Shown here piece after piece: positions 53,965 to 63,173 of a stretch of 64,000 nt of DNA. The notes under the pieces are model-generated. The model had not been told where the DNA came from. It worked only from the letters and a program-made list of their open reading frames with translations, and did no database searches. The stretch's first letter is position 1, and each line of letters opens with the position of its first letter. The position numbers and the translations under genes were made by a program. The stretch comes from Pseudomonadota bacterium (GTDB lineage Bacteria > Pseudomonadota > Gammaproteobacteria > Burkholderiales > Burkholderiaceae_C). Where the stretch lies: positions 62,001 through 126,000 of the forward strand of contig CAUJHQ010000115.1 in the NCBI GenBank assembly GCA_963204815.1. Reading direction: 5' to 3'.

Positions 53965-54198
53965 CGCGTGTCTCCTGTGCCGGTCTTCAGGGCCGGTGTG
54001 TCTGCTGCCCCGGGGCGCCGCGCGAGCGCGGGCAGGGCGCGGCTCGATGGTACGCCCGCAACCCCAACCGGAGCTTGCACGCCGCCCGGCGGGGCAGGCC
54101 TTGTCCCCACCGGGTGCTCGGATACCGCGCGGCATGGCGGCCGGGGGGGCTTCGGCCGGGAGAATCGGGGCCCCGCCCCCGACCGAGGCCGCGCGCCG

Positions 54199-55872
54199 AT
54201 GCACGCCCACATGCCGCTGATCGTGACCCTCGCCGCCGCGCTCGGGCTGGCGCTGGTGTTCGGCTTCGTGGCGTCGCGCCTGAAGCTGCCGGCGCTGGTG
54301 GGCTACCTGCTGGCCGGCGTGCTGCTCGGGCCGCACACGCCGGGCTTCGTGGCCGACGTCGACCTCGCGGCGCAGCTGGCCGAGATCGGCGTCATGCTGC
54401 TGATGTTCGGCGTCGGCCTGCACTTCTCGCTCGCCGACCTGATGGCGGTGCGCCGCATCGCGGTGCCCGGCGCGGTGGTGCAGATGGCGGTGGCCACCAC
54501 GATGGGCGCCGCGCTTGCGCTCGGCTGGGGCTGGCCGGTGGGCGGCGCGCTGGTGTTCGGCATCTCGCTGTCGGTGGCCAGCACGGTGGTGCTGCTGCGC
54601 GCGCTCGAATCGCGTGGCGCGCTGGAGTCGCACAACGGCCGCATCGCCGTCGGCTGGCTCGTCGTCGAGGACCTCGCGATGGTGCTGGTGCTGGTGCTGC
54701 TGCCGGCCATCGTCGGCGCCGCGCCGGGCGCCGACGGCGGCGGCCTGTGGCTCACGCTGGCCAAGACGCTGCTCGCGGTGACGGCGTTCGTGGCGATCAT
54801 GCTCGTCGGCGGCCGCCGCGTGCTGCCGTGGGTGCTGTGGCAGATCTCGAAGACCGGTTCGCGCGAGCTGTTCACGCTGTGCGTGATGGCGGTGTCGGTC
54901 AGCATCGCGTTCGGCGCGTCGGCGCTGTTCGGCGTCTCGGTCGCGCTGGGCGCGTTCTTCGCCGGCCTGGTGCTGCGCGAGTCGGAGTTCGCGCACCGCG
55001 CGGCCGAGGAGTCGCTGCCCTTCCGCGATGCCTTCGCGGTGCTGTTCTTCGTCTCGGTGGGCATGCTGTTCGACCCCATGGTGCTGCTCGACCGGCCGCT
55101 GCAGGTGCTGGCGGTGGCGGCGGTCATCATGGTGGGCAAGTCGGTCGCCGCCGCGCTGCTGGTGCTGGCGCTGCGCTACCCGCTGAATTCGGCGCTGACG
55201 GTGTCGGTGAGCCTGGCGCAGATCGGCGAGTTCTCCTTCATCCTCGTCGCGCTGGGCGACGGCCTGCGCGTGCTGCCGCCGGAGGCCAAGAGCCTGGTGG
55301 TGGCGGGCGCGCTGCTGTCGATCGCGCTCAACCCGCTGCTGTTCTCGCTCGTCGAGCCGGCGCGGCGCTGGGTGCTCGCGCGCTCGGCCGTCGCGCGGCG
55401 GCTCGAGGCGCGCGACGACCCGCTGGCCGAGCTGCCGCTGTCCACCGACCGTCGTTTCCTCGCGAAACAGGTGGTGCTGGTGGGTTACGGCGCGGTCGGC
55501 CAGCGCATCGCCGAAGCCCTGGCGGCGCGCGACCTGCCGTTCGTCGTCGTCGAGCAGAACCGCGAGCGCGTCGGCGCGCTGCGCGCCGCCGGCCTGCAGG
55601 CGGTGTCGGGCGACGCGGCCGACCCCGCCACGCTGGTGCAGGCGCACATCGCCGATGCCGGGCTGCTCGTCGTCGCCACCGCCGACATCACCGACGTGCG
55701 GCCGTTGATCCGCACCGCGCGTGCGCTGAACCCGGGCATCCCGGTGATCGTGCGCGCGCCGAACGCCGAGGAAGCCGCGCTGCTGCTGCAGGACGGCGCG
55801 CAGACCGCGCGCCACGCGAAGGAGGCGCTCGCCGACGCGATGGCGCGCGACGTGCTCGCCGCCATCACCTGA
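54199..55872 (+). CDS. KefB-type CPA2 monovalent cation:proton antiporter (557 aa)
   Basis: Twelve or so membrane segments to about residue 385 with the CPA2 pattern (LKLPALVGYLLAGVLLGPHTPGF, VEDLAMVLVLVLLP, GAFFAGLVLRESEF, FFVSVGMLFDP), then a cytoplasmic RCK/TrkA-N domain (VVLVGYGAVGQRIAEAL) that binds a nucleotide and gates the protein. It probably exports K+ in exchange for H+. The frame is open far upstream, but the start at 54199 is where the family begins. Confidence 0.92.
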   Translation: MHAHMPLIVTLAAALGLALVFGFVASRLKLPALVGYLLAGVLLGPHTPGFVADVDLAAQLAEIGVMLLMFGVGLHFSLADLMAVRRIAVPGAVVQMAVATTMGAALALGWGWPVGGALVFGISLSVASTVVLLRALESRGALESHNGRIAVGWLVVEDLAMVLVLVLLPAIVGAAPGADGGGLWLTLAKTLLAVTAFVAIMLVGGRRVLPWVLWQISKTGSRELFTLCVMAVSVSIAFGASALFGVSVALGAFFAGLVLRESEFAHRAAEESLPFRDAFAVLFFVSVGMLFDPMVLLDRPLQVLAVAAVIMVGKSVAAALLVLALRYPLNSALTVSVSLAQIGEFSFILVALGDGLRVLPPEAKSLVVAGALLSIALNPLLFSLVEPARRWVLARSAVARRLEARDDPLAELPLSTDRRFLAKQVVLVGYGAVGQRIAEALAARDLPFVVVEQNRERVGALRAAGLQAVSGDAADPATLVQAHIADAGLLVVATADITDVRPLIRTARALNPGIPVIVRAPNAEEAALLLQDGAQTARHAKEALADAMARDVLAAIT

Positions 55873-55917
55873 GCACCGGGTTACCGGCGGCGCGCCGCGC
55901 GGTGGTAGCTTCGCGCC

Positions 55918-56379
55918 ATGAAGACGATCGTTCGCCCGCTGCTCGCCGCCCTCTTCGCCACCCTGTTCGCGGCCGCGCCGCCGGCGCGCGCCGGTGCGTA
56001 CGCCGACGCGATGGGCCACTGCCTCGTCGAGGCCACCAACGAGCGCGAGCGCGCCGAGCTCGCACGCTGGGTCTTCGGCACCGCCGCGCTGCACCCCGAC
56101 GTGGCCGCGGTGTCGGCGCTGACGCCGGCGCAGCGCGACGCCCAGAACCGCGCCGCGGCGGCGCTGATCCAGCGCCTGATCACCGAGAACTGCCGCAAGC
56201 CGACGCAGGACGCGCTGCGCGCCGAGGGGCCGGCGTCGGTGCAGCTCGGCTTCCAGGCCCTGGGCCAGGCGGCGATGCAGGAACTGCTGCAGCACCCGCA
56301 GGTGCTGCGCGGCTTCGCCGACACCGCGCGCCACCTCGACGCGGCGAAACTGCTGGAACTGTCGCTCGGCCTGCGCTGA
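55918..56379 (+). CDS. Small exported protein (153 aa)
   Basis: Signal peptide (MKTIVRPLLAALFATLFAAAPPARA) followed by an all-helical domain of about 125 residues with two cysteines (C35 and C92) that could form a disulfide. I do not recognise a named family. It follows the KefB-type gene by 45 bases and may be cotranscribed. Confidence 0.75.
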   Translation: MKTIVRPLLAALFATLFAAAPPARAGAYADAMGHCLVEATNERERAELARWVFGTAALHPDVAAVSALTPAQRDAQNRAAAALIQRLITENCRKPTQDALRAEGPASVQLGFQALGQAAMQELLQHPQVLRGFADTARHLDAAKLLELSLGLR

Positions 56380-56393
56380 AGGCTCACGCCTTC
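56378..56393 (+). terminator. Short hairpin after the exported-protein gene
   Basis: GAAGGC-TCAC-GCCTTC: six perfect pairs with a four-base loop, starting within the stop codon, but with no T-run after it. Terminator function is a weak inference from position between convergent genes. Confidence 0.35.
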
Positions 56394-56418
56394 CCGTGGC
56401 AGGCCGGGCGGCGTGCGC

Positions 56419-57027
56419 TCAGCCGGGCAGGCCTTCGGCCTTGATGGCCTGCTGCACCGCCGGCCGCGCGCCGACGCGGGCCATGTAGGCCGCCAGGTTC
56501 TTCAGCGCCGACACGTCGACGCCGACGAAACCGCACCAGCGCGTGACGACGAACAGGTAGCCGTCGGCCACCGTGAAGTCGCTGCCCATCAGGTAGTCCT
56601 TGCCCTCGAGCTGCTGGTCGACGTACTTGAAGCGGTCGGCCAGGCGGGCGCGGTAGACGGCCTTGCCTTCCTCGGGCATGGCGGGGTTGAACAGCGGGCT
56701 GAAGCTCTTGTGCAGCTCGCTGGTGATGAAGTTCAGCCACTCCATCAGGTGGTAGCGCGCCATCGTGCCGGCGGGCGGCGCGAGCTTCTTCGCCGGCGCC
56801 TGGTCGGCGATCCACTGCACGATGGCCGGGCCTTCGGACAGGCGCTCGCCGCTGTCCAGCTCGAGCAGCGGCACGTAGCCCTTCGGGTTGATCGTCGTGT
56901 AGTCGGTGCCGTCCTGCAGCTTCTTCGTCTTCGTGCTGGCGAGCACCGCGGTGAACGGCAGGCCGGCTTCGTACAGGGCGATGTGCGGCGACAGCGAGCA
57001 GGCGCCGGGGCTGTAGTAGAGCTTCAT
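56419..57027 (-). CDS. Beta-class glutathione S-transferase (202 aa)
   Basis: N-terminal thioredoxin-fold domain with the beta-class start MKLYYSPGACSLSPHIAL (C10 is the mixed-disulfide cysteine) and NPKGYVPLLEL holding the cis-proline, then the helical C-terminal domain (GSDFTVADGYLFVV). The start, length and cysteine agree with bacterial beta GSTs. Acts in the cytoplasm on electrophiles or in redox roles. Behind the pilus gene set but with an 81-base gap, so probably independent. Confidence 0.93.
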   Translation of the reverse strand: MKLYYSPGACSLSPHIALYEAGLPFTAVLASTKTKKLQDGTDYTTINPKGYVPLLELDSGERLSEGPAIVQWIADQAPAKKLAPPAGTMARYHLMEWLNFITSELHKSFSPLFNPAMPEEGKAVYRARLADRFKYVDQQLEGKDYLMGSDFTVADGYLFVVTRWCGFVGVDVSALKNLAAYMARVGARPAVQQAIKAEGLPG

Positions 57028-57108
57028 GGAGGTCTCTGCACGGTGGAACTAAGGGGGCGCCGGTTGTAGCACAGCACGCGATCGCGTGCAGGCGACGCGC
57101 CGCGACGC

Positions 57109-59640
57109 TCAGTTCGCGACCGTGCGCACCTCGTCGAAGGTGGTGATGCCGGCCAGCACCTTCTCGATGCCGTCCTGGCGCAGCGTGCGCAGGCCTTCGC
57201 CGAGCGCCTGCTGCAGCAGTTCGTCGGCGCGCGTGCCGGTCTGGATCATCTGCCGCAGCGCGCGGCTCATCGTCAACAGCTCGTGCACGCCGGCGCGGCC
57301 GCGGAAGCCGGTGCCGTCGCACTTCGGGCAGCCCACCGGGCGGTACAGCGTGAGCCGGCCCAGGCTGTTGCCGAAGCGGCGCTTCCAGTCGGCCAGCACG
57401 TCGGCCTCGGTCGGCGTGCCGGGCACGCCGTCCATCGGGTGGTGATGTTCGCGCAGCAGTTCGGCGACCTCGGCCTCGCCGGCCTCGTGCGGCGCGCGGC
57501 AGTCCGTGCACAGGCGCCGCACCAGCCGCTGCGCCAGCACGGCGAGCAGCGAGTCGGCGAAGTTGAACGGGTCCATGCCCATGTCGAGCAGGCGCGTCAC
57601 CGTCTCCGGCGCGCTGTTCGTGTGCAGCGTCGACAGCACGAGGTGGCCGGTGAGCGAGGCCTCGATCGACACCTGCGCCGTCTCCTGGTCGCGGATCTCG
57701 CCGACCATCACGACGTCGGGGTCGGCGCGCAGGAAGGCGCGCAGCGCCTTCGCGAAGGTCCAGTCGATCTTCGTGTTCACCTGCACCTGGCGCAGGCCGG
57801 CCTGGGTGATCTCGATCGGGTCCTCGGCGGTCCAGATCTTCCGGTCCGGCCGGTTGATGTGGCCCAAGAGCGAGTGCAGCGTGGTCGTCTTGCCCGACCC
57901 GGTGGGGCCGACGCAGAGGATCATGCCGTAGGGCCGCTCGACCAGGTCCTTCAGGCGCGCCAGGTTGTCCGGGCTGAAGTTCAGCTTGTCCACCGGCAGC
58001 GGCCTGGCGCTCGTCAACAGGCGCAGCACCGCGTCCTCGAGGCCGTTGTTGGTGGGGATCGTCGCCACCCGCAGCTCGAGCCGCTGGCCCGGCACGAAGC
58101 GCGCGAAGTTGATCTTGCCGTCCTGCGGCTTGCGGCGCTCGCTGATGTCGAGGTCGCACATGATCTTCAGGCGTGCGATCAGCGCGCTGCGGTAGGTGTG
58201 CGGCAGCTCCAGGTAGGGGCGCAGCAGGCCGTCCTTGCGGAAGCGGATCTTCACCTTGTCGCGGCCGGGCTGGGTCTCGACGTGGATGTCGGACACGCCC
58301 TGCGCGTGCGCCTCCAGGATCATCGAGTTGATGAGCCGCACGAGCGAGTTGTCGCTCTGCTCGATGGCGGATTCGTCCTCGTCGGCGATGCGCAGGTCGC
58401 CGGTGTTCTGCAGCTCCAGGCTGGCGAGCAGCTTGCCGGCGTCCTCGGCCTCGAACTCGAGCGCCATGCCGGGCTCGCCCGGCGTGCGCAGGCGGAAGTC
58501 GATGCCGCCGATCTTCTCGTACTGGCGGTCGATGGCGCTGGCCAGCAGGCTGGCGCGCGCCAGCACCGGCACCACCTTGATCTGCGCCGCGAACTCGACC
58601 TCGTCGACCGATTGCCGGCGCGACGGGTCCTCCATCGCGACGACGAGACGGCCGCCGTGCACCATCAGCGGCAGCGCCGGCGTGCGCGCGGCGGCGGCGT
58701 GCGGCAGCCGGGCGAGCGCCTGCGCGTCGCAGGGGAACTGGGTCACGTCGACGAGCGGGTAGCCCATCTTGCGCGCGAGCGCGGTCTGCAGGTCGTCGCG
58801 CGAGACCACGCCCTTGCGCACCAGCAGCTCGCCGAGCGCGACGCCGCGGTCCTGCCGCTGCTGGGCCAGCGCCTCCTGCAGCTGCTCCTCGGTGATGAAG
58901 CCGAGCGCGACCAGCGCCTCGCCGATGCGCACCATCGGCATCTTCGCCTGCTGGTCGATCGCGGCGGCGAGCTCGTCGGGCGTGATGATCTGGCGCACGA
59001 CGAGCATGTCGCCCAGGCGCTGCGCGCGCAGCTGTTCCTGCTCGGCCAGCGCGGCCTGCACCTGCTCGGGCGTGGCCGCGTTCTGCTCGACCAGCGCCTC
59101 GCCCAGGCGGGGGCCGACGCGCGCGTCCTCGTAGGCGGCGCGCGGGAAGAAGCTGCGCCGCACGTGGCCGGCACGGTCCATCGGCTCGAAGACGAAGAGC
59201 CCGTTGTCGGTCTCGGCATGGCCGACCGTGAAGCCGTCGATCGGCTCGCCGTTCTTCAGCCGCACGCGGAACGGCAGCGCCGGGCGCTCGGACAGCACCT
59301 CGGCCTGCGGCACGTCGGGCAGCGGGCCGACCACGCCCAGCGGCTGCAGCAGCCGCAGGCGGCGGAACTGGTCGAAGCGCAGCGTGACGGTGGTGCGCGT
59401 CGGCGCCACGCGCAGCCGCACCAGGCCGGCGGCGGCGTCGAAGTGGATCAGGCGGCCGACCATCGCCTTGCCGTTCAGGCCCTCGACCTCGCAGCCCTCG
59501 GGCGCGATCGCCGGCGTCGGCGCGGGGTAGCAGGCATAGGGCGGCGTCGGCCATTCGAAGCGGCCGGTCGCGTCGGCGGGCGCACCGTCGCCGGTGGCGG
59601 CGGTGATGACCTTGAACGGCGGCGTGGACAGGTCGGACAT
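57109..59640 (-). CDS. mshE: MshE/GspE-type pilus assembly ATPase with extended N-terminus (843 aa)
   Basis: Assembly ATPase of type IV/MSHA pili or type II secretion: Walker A GPTGSGKTTTLHSLL, Asp box, Walker B DPDVVMVGEIRDQET, His box and a zinc-type CXXC pair (CTDC and CPKC). The N-terminus is unusual. After about 170 residues with two PilZ-like beta segments come four MshEN-type motifs starting at 178, 208, 238 and 268, exactly 30 residues apart (RLGEALV, RLGDMLV, RIGEALV, ALGELLV). MshEN motifs bind c-di-GMP; the last two keep the key glycine, the first two do not. MshE itself is about 575 residues, so this one is much longer. Confidence 0.9.
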   Translation of the reverse strand: MSDLSTPPFKVITAATGDGAPADATGRFEWPTPPYACYPAPTPAIAPEGCEVEGLNGKAMVGRLIHFDAAAGLVRLRVAPTRTTVTLRFDQFRRLRLLQPLGVVGPLPDVPQAEVLSERPALPFRVRLKNGEPIDGFTVGHAETDNGLFVFEPMDRAGHVRRSFFPRAAYEDARVGPRLGEALVEQNAATPEQVQAALAEQEQLRAQRLGDMLVVRQIITPDELAAAIDQQAKMPMVRIGEALVALGFITEEQLQEALAQQRQDRGVALGELLVRKGVVSRDDLQTALARKMGYPLVDVTQFPCDAQALARLPHAAAARTPALPLMVHGGRLVVAMEDPSRRQSVDEVEFAAQIKVVPVLARASLLASAIDRQYEKIGGIDFRLRTPGEPGMALEFEAEDAGKLLASLELQNTGDLRIADEDESAIEQSDNSLVRLINSMILEAHAQGVSDIHVETQPGRDKVKIRFRKDGLLRPYLELPHTYRSALIARLKIMCDLDISERRKPQDGKINFARFVPGQRLELRVATIPTNNGLEDAVLRLLTSARPLPVDKLNFSPDNLARLKDLVERPYGMILCVGPTGSGKTTTLHSLLGHINRPDRKIWTAEDPIEITQAGLRQVQVNTKIDWTFAKALRAFLRADPDVVMVGEIRDQETAQVSIEASLTGHLVLSTLHTNSAPETVTRLLDMGMDPFNFADSLLAVLAQRLVRRLCTDCRAPHEAGEAEVAELLREHHHPMDGVPGTPTEADVLADWKRRFGNSLGRLTLYRPVGCPKCDGTGFRGRAGVHELLTMSRALRQMIQTGTRADELLQQALGEGLRTLRQDGIEKVLAGITTFDEVRTVAN

Positions 59641-59761
59641 GGTGGTGGCGGATCGGGAGTCGGTCGGGGCCGGCGGCGCGCAGCGCCCCGTGGGCACGAT
59701 GCTAGGAAGCCGGTGCCGCCGCCATCGGCCGATGTGGGCGGCGTTCCGGGGCCAGTTCGTC

Positions 59762-61489
59762 TCAGGGCTTGGGCGGCGGGCCGACCTTCACGGTGCGGGT
59801 CGAGACCTCGCCCAGCCCGGCCAGTGCGGCGTTCGTCGTGCGCTGCCAGTCGTCGGCGTTGTGGATGATGGTCGGCTTGATCAGCACGACGAGCTCCTTC
59901 TTGCGCCCGACGGCGTCCTGGTTGCCCAGCAGGTTGCGCGTGAAGAAGTTGCCGCTGGTGCCGGGCATGCCGGAACGGCTGCGGCTCGTCTCGGCCTGCA
60001 TCAGGCCGCCGATGGCGACGATGTTGCCGTTGGGCACGCGCACCACGGTGTCGGTCTCGTTGACGCTGGAGCTCGCCAGCGGCAGCCGGTAGTTGCCGAT
60101 GGTGCCGAGGTCGATCTGCTTCGTGCGCTCGCTCACCGAGGTCACCGACGGCCGCAGGTGCAGCGTGATCATGTCGGCCTCGTCGATCTGCGGCGTCACG
60201 TCGAGCGCGACGCCGCTGAAGAACGAGGTCAGCGTCACCGTCGGCAGCGTCGTCGTCGTGTTGGCGTTGGTGTTGCCCGGCGTCACCGAGCCGCCCGAGA
60301 CGGCGGTGACGAAGTACTCGTCGGTGCCGACCTTCAGCACCGCCTTCTGGTTGTTCAGCGTCGCCACGCGCGGGCTCGACAGGATCTGCAGGTCGCCGTG
60401 CGTTTCCAGGAAGCCGAGCACGGCCTGGAAGCCCTTGGTGGCGAGCGACAGGCCCAGCGTGCCGCCGGCCGCCGCCGGCAGCGCCACGCTGTCGATCACG
60501 AGCCCGGCCACCGCCTCGGGCAGCGTCGGCACGCCATTGCCGTTGGACACCAGCGCGTTGCCCGGCAGGCCGCTCGCCTGGCCGACGGCGCCGCGGCTGC
60601 GCAGCAGGCTCCAGTCGATGCCGCTCTGGAAGCCGTCGCGCAGCTCGACTTCGACGATCTTCGCCTCCAGCATCACCTGGCGCTCGATGGCCAGCCGCGA
60701 GGCACGCAGGAACTGCTCCACCTGGCGCAGGTCGTCGGGCATCGCGCGCACGGCGATCGTGCCGGCGTGCGGGCTGGCGGTGACGGTGCCGCCCTTGCCG
60801 ACGATGCTGCGCAGCGCGTCCACCACCTCGAGCCAGTAGTCGCTGTTGGAGGTGGTGGTGATCTGCGAGCTTTCCGGCGCCGTGCCGCCGGCGCCCGCGG
60901 CGGGCGTGCCGCTGCTGCCGCCCGCGCCGTTGCTGCTGCTGCCGTTGCCGGTGCCGCCGACGCCGCCGCCGCTGACCCGCATCTCGCTGCGGCCCTTGCG
61001 CTGGCCGGTCAGGTAGTTGACGCTGAAGATGCGCGTCTGCAGCGTCGGCGGGTAGACGGTGATGCGGCGGCCGTCGATGCGGAAGTCGTAGCCGTAGACG
61101 TCGCGGATCGACTCCAGCGCCTCGCGCACGGTCACCGCGCGCAGCGTCACCGAGATCGTGCCGTGGACCTCGGGGTGCATCAGCATGCTGTAGCGCGTGT
61201 CGGCCACCATCGACAGGAAGACCTCGCGCACGTTGGCGCCGTTGACGATGAGGTCGAAGCGCGCCTCGGTCGGCGCTGCGGGCGCGGCCGGCGCCGGCGG
61301 TGCGGCCGGCGCGCGCAGCGTGTCGGGCGCCGGCGGGCCGGGCGGGGCCAGGGCCAGCAGCGCGGCCTGCTCGGCGCGCAGGCGGCCGATGAGGTCGTCG
61401 CGTTGCAGGGCGGGCTGGTCGGCGCAGGCGGCGAGCAGCGCGCTGCAGGCCAGGGCCGGCAGCCAGGGGCGGGGGGTCGGGCGGATCAT
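59762..61489 (-). CDS. mshL: MshL/PilQ-type outer-membrane secretin (575 aa)
   Basis: Secretin forming the outer-membrane channel of an MSHA-type pilus. A lipoprotein-type signal (LLAACADQ) is followed by an N-domain (about 75-150: FDLIVNGANVREVFLSMV), a Gly/Ser-rich linker (about 175-205), and the secretin domain with the VPNGNIVAIGGLM and ELVVLIKPTII motifs near the end. In the MSHA order mshJ-K-L-(M-N)-E it directly precedes mshE here; mshM and mshN are absent between them. ATG at 61504 is an alternative start. Confidence 0.9.
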   Translation of the reverse strand: MIRPTPRPWLPALACSALLAACADQPALQRDDLIGRLRAEQAALLALAPPGPPAPDTLRAPAAPPAPAAPAAPTEARFDLIVNGANVREVFLSMVADTRYSMLMHPEVHGTISVTLRAVTVREALESIRDVYGYDFRIDGRRITVYPPTLQTRIFSVNYLTGQRKGRSEMRVSGGGVGGTGNGSSSNGAGGSSGTPAAGAGGTAPESSQITTTSNSDYWLEVVDALRSIVGKGGTVTASPHAGTIAVRAMPDDLRQVEQFLRASRLAIERQVMLEAKIVEVELRDGFQSGIDWSLLRSRGAVGQASGLPGNALVSNGNGVPTLPEAVAGLVIDSVALPAAAGGTLGLSLATKGFQAVLGFLETHGDLQILSSPRVATLNNQKAVLKVGTDEYFVTAVSGGSVTPGNTNANTTTTLPTVTLTSFFSGVALDVTPQIDEADMITLHLRPSVTSVSERTKQIDLGTIGNYRLPLASSSVNETDTVVRVPNGNIVAIGGLMQAETSRSRSGMPGTSGNFFTRNLLGNQDAVGRKKELVVLIKPTIIHNADDWQRTTNAALAGLGEVSTRTVKVGPPPKP

Positions 61490-61500
61490 GGTGGGGTTCC

Positions 61501-61941
61501 TCACGGGCGAGGGCGGCCGGCGCCGGTGGCGCCGGCCAGCGCGGTGCGCGGCTCGGGTTTCGGGGCCGGCACGGCGGCGGACGCCGGCGCAGCGGGGGCT
61601 TGCTTGACGACGCCGGCGTACAGCGGCAGGCGCTGCAGCGTGGCGCCCTGGCGCACGAAGACGGCGGCGTCCTCGATGCGCTCGATGCGCGCACCGCCGA
61701 GCAGGTCGCCGACGGCGCGCCGGCGGCCGTTGTCGACGACCCAGCGCTGGTCGCCGATGACCAGCAGGTGGCGCACCACCGGCGCCGACGCCGGCTCGGC
61801 CGGCGCCACGGCGGCGGCCGGCGCGCTGCGGGCGGCGGCGGGCGGCAGCATCGGGTCGCGCGGCGCCTGCGCCTGTGTCTGCGCCGGTGCGTTCGCGCCG
61901 GCGGCGGCGAGGCCGAAGAGGGTGATGGCCAGGCGCTTCAT
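61501..61941 (-). CDS. mshK: MshK-like pilus biogenesis protein (146 aa)
   Basis: Signal-like N-terminus (MKRLAITLFGLAAAGANA), then a Pro/Ala-rich segment starting DPMLPP and a compact core (HLLVIGDQRWVVDNGRRRAVGDLLGGARIERIEDAAVFV), the pattern of MshK/PilP-type periplasmic proteins that join the inner-membrane complex to the secretin. Called mainly from order between mshJ-like and mshL-like genes. Overlaps the upstream gene by 4 bases. Confidence 0.75.
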   Translation of the reverse strand: MKRLAITLFGLAAAGANAPAQTQAQAPRDPMLPPAAARSAPAAAVAPAEPASAPVVRHLLVIGDQRWVVDNGRRRAVGDLLGGARIERIEDAAVFVRQGATLQRLPLYAGVVKQAPAAPASAAVPAPKPEPRTALAGATGAGRPRP

Positions 61942-62549
61942 GGCGTGTCCCCCAGCAGCGCGACGCGCGCGCGCAGCTCGCTGCCGGCGTCGCCGCGCGT
62001 CACCGCGAGCTCGTCCCAGCGCAGGCCGGGCAGCGTGCGCTCGATGTCGGCCACGTACTGCGTCAGGTCGGGGTAGGCGCCGCGCACCGCGATCTCCACG
62101 CCCTGCAGCGGCAGCGCGGCGGCGGCCGACGCGGCCGGCGCCGGCCCGGTCGCCAGGCGCAGCAGCGTCAGGCGCTCGTGGCGGCGGAGCACGCGTTCCA
62201 GCAGTTCCTGCAGGCGCGCACCGGCGCTGCCGTCGGCGAGCCGGCGCGCGATCTCGGCATCGACCGTGGCCTGCTCGGCGCGCAGGGCGGCGAGCGCTTG
62301 CGCCAGCCGGCCGGCCGGCGTGTCCGCCGCCGCGGCGCCGCCGCCGAGCTGCCCGCGCAGCGCCATCAGCTCGGTGGCCTGGGCGCGCAGGCGCGTCGCC
62401 ACCGCCTTCTGCTCGGCGCTGCGCGGCGACAGCACCAGCGCGTCGGTCGCCGCGACCAGGGCCACCGCGAGCGACGCGAACATGATCGCGCGCTCGCGCA
62501 GCGACAGCGCGTCGATGCGCCGCGCCTGGCGTTTCCAGAAGTCCTTCAT
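61938..62549 (-). CDS. mshJ: MshJ/PilO-like pilus biogenesis protein (203 aa)
   Basis: One membrane segment near the N-terminus (about 22-42, IMFASLAVALVAATDALVL), a coiled-coil region (50-110) and a periplasmic ferredoxin-like fold (about 120-200). This is the PilO/GspM/MshJ plan. It overlaps both neighbours by 4 bases, in the usual order behind the PilN-like gene. Confidence 0.82.
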   Translation of the reverse strand: MKDFWKRQARRIDALSLRERAIMFASLAVALVAATDALVLSPRSAEQKAVATRLRAQATELMALRGQLGGGAAAADTPAGRLAQALAALRAEQATVDAEIARRLADGSAGARLQELLERVLRRHERLTLLRLATGPAPAASAAAALPLQGVEIAVRGAYPDLTQYVADIERTLPGLRWDELAVTRGDAGSELRARVALLGDTP

Positions 62550-63160
62550 CGGGTGTCTCCCTCGGCGGCGCCGCTGACGACGCGGAAGCTCCAGGCCTCG
62601 GCGCCGCCGGGCTCGTCGCTGCGCTCGACCTTCACCGCGCGCAGCGCCTGGCCGGCGGCCACCGGGTGCGCGGCCAGCTGCGCCAGCCAGGGGCGCAGCG
62701 CCTCCGGCTGCTGCGTGATGCCGGCGATCTCCAGCCGGCCGGGGCGGCGGCGCACCTCGGTCAGCCACATGCGCGGCGGCAGCGTCTGCGCCAGCAGGCG
62801 CAGCAGCGTCGCGTTGTCGGTGCCGGGCGCGAAGCGGCCGGCGGACAGCTCGTCGCGCAGCGCCCGCCGCGCGGCCAGCGCGCCGCGCGCGGCGGCCAGC
62901 TCCTGCTCGAGCGCGGCGGTGTCCTTCGGTGCCGCCGGGCGGCGCGCCAGTTCGGCGGCCACCGCCTGCTTCTCGCGTTCGTTGGCCTGCTCGGCGGCGC
63001 TGAAGCCGTCCTTCAGGCGTGCCGTCGACCAGGCCGACCAGGCCGCGAAGGCGACCAGCCCGGCCGCCAGCACGGCGAGCGCCTGCGCCATCGCGAGCGC
63101 CGAGAAGTGGCGCCGGGGGGCCAGCAGGATGGGGCTGTAGAGGTTGATCTGTTGGGCCAT
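62546..63160 (-). CDS. PilN-like pilus biogenesis protein (204 aa)
   Basis: Starts MAQQINLYSP, the conserved PilN/GspL-C motif (the INLxP tail that binds PilM), then one membrane segment (about 22-44), a coiled coil (48-100) and a periplasmic domain (about 112-195). It would join the cytoplasmic PilM/MshI protein to the MshJ/PilO protein in the inner-membrane platform. Confidence 0.85.
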   Translation of the reverse strand: MAQQINLYSPILLAPRRHFSALAMAQALAVLAAGLVAFAAWSAWSTARLKDGFSAAEQANEREKQAVAAELARRPAAPKDTAALEQELAAARGALAARRALRDELSAGRFAPGTDNATLLRLLAQTLPPRMWLTEVRRRPGRLEIAGITQQPEALRPWLAQLAAHPVAAGQALRAVKVERSDEPGGAEAWSFRVVSGAAEGDTR

Positions 63161-63173
63161 GGCGTTCGCCTCC

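Noticed and set aside
52819-54198. Upstream extension of the KefB-type frame
   Set aside because: It is antisense to the sigma-54 activator gene and has no family similarity; the antiporter begins at 54199.
51973-56334. A single minus-strand frame of 1453 codons running into the AcoR-like gene
   Set aside because: The part before 53964 is antisense to the KefB-type gene and has shadow composition (His/Arg/Gln-rich). Only 51973-53964 shows domain structure.
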